DNA from: an uncultured Bacteroidaceae bacterium | GTDB taxonomy: Bacteria > Bacteroidota > Bacteroidia > Bacteroidales > Bacteroidaceae | Assembly: GCA_904502235.1 (NCBI GenBank) | Contig: CAJGDP010000037.1 | Location: forward strand, 1 to 15,586 | Reading direction: 5' to 3' | DNA: 15,586 nt | Shown here: one piece after another, positions 9,401-15,400 of the stretch | Layout: each line of letters starts with the position of its first letter | Position numbering within the stretch: the stretch's first letter is position 1 | Notes under the pieces: generated by a model | Database searches by the model: none | Told to the model about the DNA's origin: nothing | The model's input: the letters and a program-made list of their open reading frames with translations, nothing else | Position numbers and translations under genes: made by a program

Positions 9401-10406
9401 CGGCAGTGTTGTTGTAAGGCATATATGTTGCAACAGCACGTTCCTTGTTCTCGGCAAACATAGTCTCATCTTCCCAGTATGGCGATGCAATCTTTGGCTT
9501 CTCCACCTGCTCGAATGTGAACCATGCAGTGTTGTCCTTTGCATTCTTTTCAACGAGCATCATGCGGCCTTCGCGCAAAGCATACATCTTGTCGCTCTTG
9601 CCGGCAGAAACAATAAGGTAAACACCTTTCTGCTTCTCAACAGGCTCAAAACGGAACTTTGCATTGTTCCATACACCTGCTGTAGCAGGCCACTGCAAAA
9701 GGTAATCGATGCTTGCATTGCCACCGCCATCGTCGAAGTTCTGTCCGTAGAAAGCATTCTCAACTGCAAAAGTATGAAGGTCTATGGTTTTGATGTTCCA
9801 ATATTGTCCGCGGTTTTCGGGGTTGATTGTCTCGCTCACGATACGCGCATTGTTCTCGCCCGAATCGTTGTTGCCAAGCACAAGGTTCTCACCGTTGAAA
9901 GGACGGATGTAGTATGTGAGGTCGTCGTCGAAACCTGCGTAAGCCGACTCCACAAAACGGAACTGTGCAACCTTGTTCTCGGCAGCCTTCTCACGGCTGG
10001 TGATTACAAGACCTTTCTTTGATTTCACAACAGCTGCGTTAGGGCTGTTAGCCGGGATAAGCAAGCCGTCCTCGTATTTCCACAGCTGTGCCTCGTCCGA
10101 ACCGTTGTTCTCACCCACCTCCACGCGACTGCCGTTTACACGCAACGCATTGTTTGTTACGGGGTTGATGATACGCCAGCTACCTGCCAGTTCCGACACC
10201 TTCCAGAACTGTGCGGTATTGTCCTTTTCGAAGTCGGTAAGACCTACAGCCTTATCCTTCATCTCGTAAACGACATTGTCCTTGTTGCCGTTTGCGTAGA
10301 TGTGATACAGTTTACCTTTCTCGAATGCATCCTGTGCATACACGCCGGCAAAGCTCAGCAGTGCCACAATGGCAAGAAAGCCTCTTTTGATGTTTTTGAT
10401 AGACAT
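6417..10406 (-). CDS. Exported GH2 beta-galactosidase with tandem N-terminal ricin-like units
   Basis: This 1329-residue LacZ-type glycoside hydrolase cleaves terminal beta-galactosides by a retaining mechanism. An N-terminal signal peptide (MSIKNIKRGFLAIVALLSFAGVYA, cut before QDA) indicates export to the periplasm or surface. Residues about 27-155 and 160-310 look like two ricin-type beta-trefoil units (QFWKV, QLWKYEDG, QFRFVES, then QYWNI, KFRFEPVEK). The GH2 part follows: jelly-roll about 345-560 (LNGTWKFNL, PVPSNWEMHGYDKPIY), Ig-like about 565-680, TIM barrel with RTSHYPNAAKMYAMFDHYGL, acid/base E775 in SLGNEAGNG and nucleophile E842 in ICEYAHAMGN, then a beta-sandwich and the Bgal small-chain domain from about 1065. 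E. coli LacZ has 1024 residues; the surplus is the N-terminal lectin-like part. There is no C-terminal sorting tail and no SusC/SusD neighbour. It is divergent from the peptidase at 10607 and followed by its own terminator. Only the substrate is uncertain. Confidence 0.93.
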   Translation of the reverse strand: MSIKNIKRGFLAIVALLSFAGVYAQDAFEKGKLYHIYANGNKDNVVYEMKDKAVGLTDFEKDNTAQFWKVSELAGSWRIINPVTNNALRVNGSRVEVGENNGSDEAQLWKYEDGLLIPANSPNAAVVKSKKGLVITSREKAAENKVAQFRFVESAYAGFDDDLTYYIRPFNGENLVLGNNDSGENNARIVSETINPENRGQYWNIKTIDLHTFAVENAFYGQNFDDGGGNASIDYLLQWPATAGVWNNAKFRFEPVEKQKGVYLIVSAGKSDKMYALREGRMMLVEKNAKDNTAWFTFEQVEKPKIASPYWEDETMFAENKERAVATYMPYNNTAEMLADAAYYATPWTEPVNARYQSLNGTWKFNLVSEPSQRPLDFFETGFNAEGWDEIPVPSNWEMHGYDKPIYNNVEYPHSNTPPFIKARPGFNDGGKNYGINPVGSYIRTFQVPENWDGRRTFIHFGGIYSAAFVWLNGEYVGYTQGANNVAEFDITKYLQKGENKLAVQVFRWSDGSYLECQDMFRMSGIFRDVYLYNVPKASVRDHYITSKLSADRWSADMNINIELDNRDFEPGKKTIVASVYTPDGRFIKSDSLKLNTAAKIATLSGDIKMTIDNVKLWSAEKPNLYTVRIVQLDADGNEEMAFSTKHGFRDIVIKNSLVYINGERIFFKGVNRHDTHPVYGRAVTTESMIQDVLLMKRNNINTIRTSHYPNAAKMYAMFDHYGLYCCDEADLEDHANQSISDRESWIPSFVDRINRMVLRDRNHASVVMWSLGNEAGNGNNFGPCYDEAKRLDSRPVHYEGTRSAGDYGGGRFSDFYSKMYPGQAWMKQYTNDLDKPMFICEYAHAMGNAIGNLKEYWQKIEASNSCIGGCIWDWVDQAIYDPQEMKEGIYRIHTGYDYPGPHQGNFCSNGIIPPTREESAKLKEVKAAHQFVDITMTEVNAEYGIVTIQFKNKYNFTDLKEFDIIYDVVKNGNVIYTGKAKAPAAAPHKSAKAWLTLKKATNISKLLQRGDEVLLTVRLAHREAQVFAPAGHEVAMQQFTITKRGALEAIAPKGAALASTSSLHEYIIGNENVQVKFDANTAQLTSLAFNGKDIITDGFGFIYDNHRWIENDRFGNTSNGLEEKGEIAVVEENGNTVIKTVRRGSLCDTEIDYTIYPQGIIDVYAKFIPKSGDLRRAGLVCGIDSTLNTIDYYALGPWENTVDRKDGVVVGRYTTTPDKMAAPYVKPQSSGSREELREVTFTNGNGEGFKIETEGNVSFSALPYTDPDLMNANHYWDMQKRPYTVLHLDAWVRGIGNASCGYDVGTMPEYCVPNKEMSYKLRISPVKK

Positions 10407-10445
10407 AATGTTTTATTTTGATAGTTATAATTATCTATTGTTCTG

Positions 10446-10453
10446 CGAATATA
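10446..10453 (-). promoter_or_regulatory. Possible -7 element for the GH2 gene
   Basis: TATATTCG on the minus strand is one mismatch from TAnnTTTG and lies about 40 nt before the galactosidase ATG. No clear TTTG is at the expected distance upstream. The 200-nt gap 10407-10606 holds divergent promoters and nothing else that I can recognise. Confidence 0.3.
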
Positions 10454-10515
10454 ATCAAAAGTGCGGGTAGATGTGCTATTGTTTGAAGGAAAATTTCACA
10501 AATAGTTCTTTTTTA

Positions 10516-10546
10516 TTGCTATAATTGCCTAAAAATAATAATTTTG
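10516..10546 (+). promoter_or_regulatory. Promoter of the first C10 peptidase gene
   Basis: TTG (10516-10518, in ATTG instead of TTTG) is followed after 20 nt by TAATTTTG (10539-10546), an exact TAnnTTTG. Transcription from about 10552 gives a leader of about 55 nt to the ATG at 10607 and rules out starts at or before 10544. Confidence 0.6.
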
Positions 10547-10606
10547 TGCAGTTATGCAGGATTGCGTATAAACCGGACAGATAGTAAATACAAAACAATA
10601 AAACAA

Positions 10607-12136
10607 ATGAAATTTAAATCAAAAATCTTTACAATGCTTATGGCTTGCGTGCTTGCTTTTACAGCACAGGCGCAAAGCGAAGATGCGATGCAGAAAGCAT
10701 CGTTGGAGCAGATTGGTGCAACCAAGGTAGTACTTCTGGAGACTGCAAGCTGGGGACAGAATTACCCATTCAATGAACAGTGTTGGATAAGCTATGGAGG
10801 TACAACGCATGCCAAGACAGGCTGTGTCGCTACAGCACATGCGATAGTATTGCGCTATCATAAGTATCCTGATAAGGGAACGGAAAAAATACTTTACAAC
10901 TGTCAGGCTCCAACTTATGTCGAAATTACCGACAGAGTATATGATTGGGATAACATGCCATTGGTTTATGACGGAAATTGGAATGAAACAGAAATTTACG
11001 AGGTTTCCAAAATTATGTCACATCTTGGACATGCTTTCTTTTCACAATACGGAGCTAATGGAACATCTGCAAACGAAGAACGCGAGACAGCCAAGTTGAA
11101 CAGATATTTCAATTATCCTCTGATTGCCGCATCATACCAAAGAGAATATACCCGTGAAGAATGGGAATCAAAAATTAGAGAGAGCCTTGACAATGGTTGT
11201 CCTGTGCCATACGCATCTAACAATTCGGGTACAGGTGACTCGCGCCACATGTTCGTGATTGACGGTTACACCGACAACGGATATTTCCACTTCAATTTCG
11301 GTTGGAACGGTAGCGGTAACGGTTGGTTCAAGCTCGACAACGTAACCCCATATCAAGGCGACAACTATTCATGGAAAGAGGACGGCACTTCCGAGCACTA
11401 TGCAAACTTTAACCTTAAACCCGAAGTTGTTGAAGAAGATGGCGATAATAGTGGAGAAAGCGGTAAAGAAGAGGAAGGCGGCGACGATAATCAGGATAAC
11501 GGATATCAGGTGCTCGATTATGTAGTAAGTGCAAGTACAGGAACACCGAATGATCCCTCTTCGTATAACAGTTCTTGGGTATATACAAAGAATGGTGATT
11601 ATCAGGCAGACCTGTCAATGGTAGCAACATATAATGGTGCGGAATATGATAACATCAATATAACATCAGGCTCGGTAATGTCGTTGGTTGCATATCCAAG
11701 AAATAGTCGTCAAAATGTCGATTACACCACAACATTTACAATATCTGTACCCGAAAATGGCGACTATAAAATAACAGGCTATTCATTGGAGTATGAGGCG
11801 TATGGAAATGTTGATGTGAAAAACGATATCAACAACTATAATTTAAGTCTTACAAGCGGTAAGTCCGGCTCTATGCAGGCTAGTGATTTGGAGGTTTACA
11901 GTTTCTCATTTGATGTTACTGCAACCAAAAAATCAACCAGTGCCGCTATCGACATTAAAAACTTTACCGTAACCATTCAGAAAGGCGAGAAAAAAGACCA
12001 AGAGACTGCTGTTGAAGAGATTCAGGGCTGTGAAGAAACAGAAACTGTTATCTACGATCTCACCGGTCGTCGCGTGAAAGAAATCGCAGAATCCGGAGTA
12101 TATATCATCAATGGTCAAAAAGTTCTTGTAAAGTAA
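10607..12136 (+). CDS. Exported C10 (streptopain-type) cysteine peptidase without propeptide
   Basis: This 509-residue secreted peptidase has a signal peptide at residues 1-22 (cut AQA|QSE). The papain-like C10 domain follows at about 25-270: catalytic C73 in TGCVATAHA, H214 in SRHMFVIDGY, and W233 in FNFGWNGSGNGWF. The first mature residues already align with mature SpeB (WGQNYPFNEQCW versus its QGNPYNLL region), so the roughly 118-residue inhibitory propeptide of SpeB is absent. An acidic linker (272-301, rich in D, E, G) leads to a beta-rich module (302-460) that recurs in the next gene. The last 30 residues (480-509, YDLTGRRV...GVYIINGQKVLVK) form the tail typical of Bacteroidales secreted proteins, resembling a type IX secretion sorting signal. 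An open frame extends upstream to 10544, but that overlaps the promoter, and ATG 10607 begins a perfect signal peptide. The gene ends before a strong terminator, so it is monocistronic. Confidence 0.9.
   Translation: MKFKSKIFTMLMACVLAFTAQAQSEDAMQKASLEQIGATKVVLLETASWGQNYPFNEQCWISYGGTTHAKTGCVATAHAIVLRYHKYPDKGTEKILYNCQAPTYVEITDRVYDWDNMPLVYDGNWNETEIYEVSKIMSHLGHAFFSQYGANGTSANEERETAKLNRYFNYPLIAASYQREYTREEWESKIRESLDNGCPVPYASNNSGTGDSRHMFVIDGYTDNGYFHFNFGWNGSGNGWFKLDNVTPYQGDNYSWKEDGTSEHYANFNLKPEVVEEDGDNSGESGKEEEGGDDNQDNGYQVLDYVVSASTGTPNDPSSYNSSWVYTKNGDYQADLSMVATYNGAEYDNINITSGSVMSLVAYPRNSRQNVDYTTTFTISVPENGDYKITGYSLEYEAYGNVDVKNDINNYNLSLTSGKSGSMQASDLEVYSFSFDVTATKKSTSAAIDIKNFTVTIQKGEKKDQETAVEEIQGCEETETVIYDLTGRRVKEIAESGVYIINGQKVLVK
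11510..11986 (+). other. Beta-rich module A, copy in the first peptidase (residues 302-460)
   Basis: This is the region after the acidic linker. Its landmarks, W...ATYNGAEYDNI, TTTFTISVPENGDYKITGYSLEY and DIKNFTVTIQK, line up with those of the region 13740-14174 in the next gene. I do not recognise a named family. A binding or spacer role is only a guess. Confidence 0.6.
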
Positions 12137-12166
12137 CCTTTAGCCGTCGACGAAATTTTAATTGTT

Positions 12167-12208
12167 TATCGTAACCGTCATTTAAATGGCGGTTACGATA
12201 CTTTTTTA
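12167..12208 (+). terminator. Strong terminator between the two C10 peptidase genes
   Basis: A 17-bp stem pairs 12167-12183 with 12184-12200. Its only irregularity is one G-T pair (12178/12189), and it is followed by C and six T (12202-12207). The innermost pairs open as the loop in practice. It starts about 30 nt after the stop codon of the first peptidase. Confidence 0.88.
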
Positions 12209-12210
12209 TC

Positions 12211-12238
12211 ATATCTCTCCGTCAATAGAATATCTCTC
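12211..12238 (+). repeat. Short direct repeat ATATCTCTC x2
   Basis: ATATCTCTC occurs at 12211-12219 and again at 12230-12238, two helical turns apart (19 nt start to start), in the gap 12137-12419 upstream of the second peptidase. It could be an operator half-site pair or chance in a T/C-rich stretch. The rest of the gap holds the terminator, the -7 box and an A/T-rich leader. Confidence 0.25.
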
Positions 12239-12317
12239 TTGCCTTTCTTCTCTCGCGTATACACGCGTGTTATTAATATATTTCTGTTTTTTGACCGTTT
12301 TTTTGGTGTTTTTGTAT

Positions 12318-12325
12318 TATCTTTG
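12318..12325 (+). promoter_or_regulatory. -7 element of the second C10 peptidase gene
   Basis: TATCTTTG matches TAnnTTTG exactly and predicts transcription from about 12332 with a leader of about 90 nt. A TTTG is present at 12290-12293, but the spacing is 24 nt rather than 19-21, and another at 12302-12305 is too close (12 nt). The -33 element is therefore uncertain. Confidence 0.5.
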
Positions 12326-12419
12326 CAAACTTTTGGCTTTAAGCGTGATATGCACATTTTAAGCATTTAAATAGCATAAATTTAGCGAAAAATAAATATT
12401 AATAACAAAATAACTTACC

Positions 12420-15400
12420 ATGAAACAAAAATCAATCTTTGTAACATTGCTTTTGGCACTTGTGTTTGCATTTAGTAATGCATGGGCACAAGAGCGAGGC
12501 GTTTACGATGCTACCACTATGGGCGAGCTTGTCGTAAACCTTGAAACAGCACCTTATGGACAGGGTACTCCGTACAATAGTCTGTGTCCTAATATGGGTA
12601 CTGTTAATGCAAAAACGGGTTGTGGTCCTACAGCCTTTACAATTTTGTGTCAATATCACAAGTGGCCCGAAACCGGAGTGGGAACAAGTGAGGTTCATCA
12701 AGGTGAAGCTATAGACTTTAGCACCCATACCTACGATTACGACAATATGCGTAATGACAACTACCCTTCGGGTTACACCGAAGCCCAAGCCAATGCGGTA
12801 GCCATGATGATGCGTGACTTTGGTTGGGCACACAAAGTAACTTATGGAAGTAGTGTAACTGGATTTAGCGAAAGTATAAAAGGATTAAAGACATACTTTT
12901 CTTATAATAACTCACGTTACAATACTACCGGTTCTGGAATGGATGCCATGTATCGAAGCGATGTTGGAGATGAGAAATTCATAGAAACATTGAAAGCTTG
13001 TCTTGACGAGGGACTTCCAATTCCATTCTCAGCTTTGTCTATACATCCCACAACAAAAGAAGATAATGGTCGTCATATCTTTATTCTTGACGGTTACACC
13101 GAAAATAACTATTTCCACTTTAACTTTGGTTGGAACGGAATGGGTAATGGTTGGTATAAACTTGACAATGTACAACCCGATGATGAGAGTGATTACAGCA
13201 CTCAGCAAAGAGCATACCCATGGATAACTCCCACCAGAACTTCGCGCACCGTTACAGCAAGCGTGTCACCAGCAGGCGCAGGAAGCGTTTCTGTAAACGG
13301 CAATTCAAGCCCAGCCATGGTAACAGAGGGTACATACGCAACTCTCACCGCTACAGCAAACAGCGGTTACACCTTTTCGCATTGGAGCAAGAACGGCACA
13401 CAGGTTGGTGCAGAAAAAACTCTTAAAACAAAGGTAGAAGCCGAAGGCAACGATTATGTTGCAAACTTCCTTGCAGTTGGTACCACAAGAGTAAACGTGT
13501 CGGTTAGCTATAACAGCAACTACGGTACTGTTACACAGAATGGCAATGCTATTAGTGGAACAGGGCTCACTCCTTATCAGAACACCGAGGTAACACTCGT
13601 TGCAACACCACTCGATGGTTATGTGTTCAACGGTTGGACTGTAACTGTTGGTACAACCAGTACAAAGTACACTACAACAAATCTTACTTTTGTTGCAAAA
13701 GAAAATGCTTCTGTTTATGCCGATTTCTCATCGGCAACACAAACCAACACTATTGATTTAGCCAATGGAACATTGACCAACGACGGACAAAGTACTTCTA
13801 AATTTAGCCAATGGGCTGCAAAAGACAATTTTACTAATCTGAAACTGAATGCGGCATATAATGGTACTGCTTTGAATGCTATATCCACCACCAAACTTTA
13901 TGCAGGTGGCTATGATGCAAACTCTAATCCGCAGATACCGGTTACCTATACTATTAGTGTTGATGAAAAATACGTTATCACAAGTTATTCTATTAGCTAT
14001 ACTGCATCATCCGCTGATGTTACCGTTACTGCTAATGGAGCAAAAATGGCACGCAGTGGTCAGGTATTCGCTGTTACTGATGTAAATTCAAATAGAACTT
14101 CATTTGTAGTTAATAGTACAAATGCACAGCATAATATTGAAATCAATTCTTTCACTGTTGAAACAAAAGTTGTTGATGGCGAAAGCAGTGGCACTGTAAC
14201 CCCAACAACTTACACCATCAGCGTAACAGCAACCGAGGGTGGTAGTGCTTATGTTGGTACAGGTACATCAACCACCGTTACTGCCGGTAACAGTGTTATG
14301 TTGACAGCAACCGCAAACAACGGTTACACTTTCGACGGTTGGTACAACGGTACAAACCGCGTAAGCACCGACTTGCAGTACACCTTTACCCCAACCGCAA
14401 GCGGTTCATACCAGGCTAAGTTCACAGCTAATGCTACTCCTGATCAGCCAACATATCCTGACGTTACAGGTTCTATCTATACTAATAATTATCTGACATC
14501 TGTTACAACAGAAGGTGTTGATAAAAATATCAATTATACAGCAAGTGCTCATCCTGGTTCAACGATTGTTAAGTTGGATGGTGTAACAGTAGAACAGGGA
14601 AGTTCATTTACAATAAATCTTGTTGCAAAGTCTTTAAGTTCAAGTACATCTACTGTATATGAAGATATGCGTTATTGCCATGCATCACTTTTTACCGATT
14701 TTGATTGCAATGGCTTCAATTCTGTCGCCGACAAAAAATGGGGAACAAAATCTCCTAGTAATAATGTTGCCGGCAATTACAGTAGTGTAATGAATATTAC
14801 ACACACTGTAAATGTACCTGCAGATGCAACAGTTGGAACATCTGTGATAAGATTCATTTACACTAATGCTTGGACAGATTGGCCAACAGGTGGAACTGCG
14901 ACACTTGATAAAGGTATTGTTTATGATATTCCGGTAACGGTTGTTGAACCAAAAGAGGTCGTATATTACACCATTACAGCAACTGCAGGCGAAGGTGGTA
15001 GCGTATCACCTGCAACATCAACTGTTGAGGAAGGCAACTCTGTAACCCTCACTGCTACTGCAAGTACAGGATACTACTTTGTAAACTGGACAAAGAACGG
15101 AGTGGAGGTAAGCACCGATGCTACATATTCATTCACTGCTACAGAAATTACAAGCCTTGTTGCTAACTTTGAGCAGATTGTGGTAAATGCAACCCTCACC
15201 GATGCACAGGGTAACACATACAATGTGCAGTTGAGTGGCTTTACCAACGGTGTGACAAAAGAGACTGTTGCAGAAAAATTGCTTGAGGCTTATCCTTATA
15301 TTACATTAGGTACAGTTGAGAATGTTATAACATTGAACGGTAGCAATGGTGCATACACATATACAAACACTGTTGAATTGCCATTCAAGGTAAGTAACGC

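Noticed and set aside
10544..10606. Upstream extension of the first peptidase frame (21 extra residues)
   Set aside because: It overlaps the TAATTTTG promoter box, and a standard signal peptide begins at ATG 10607.
5140..10606. Polysaccharide utilisation locus around the GH2 gene
   Set aside because: No SusC/SusD pair, sensor or further glycoside hydrolases are present in the window.
10607..10660. Lipoprotein signal (Cys at residue 14) in the first peptidase
   Set aside because: LMAC is a poor lipobox and the hydrophobic stretch continues past the Cys to a good signal peptidase I site AQA|Q.
12261..12270. Palindrome ACACGCGTGT near the second peptidase promoter
   Set aside because: It is short and single, and without a partner site it cannot be told from chance.
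12290..12325. Full TTTG-N-TAnnTTTG promoter for the second peptidase
   Set aside because: The spacing is 24 nt (or 12 nt for the alternative), outside 19-21; only the -7 element is reported.
12432..12833. Minus-strand open frame inside the second peptidase
   Set aside because: The opposite strand encodes a signal peptide and the C10 catalytic Cys motif; this is a shadow.
13245..15173. CRISPR-like or tandem DNA repeat array
   Set aside because: The repeats are protein-level, diverged and unequally spaced within one frame.
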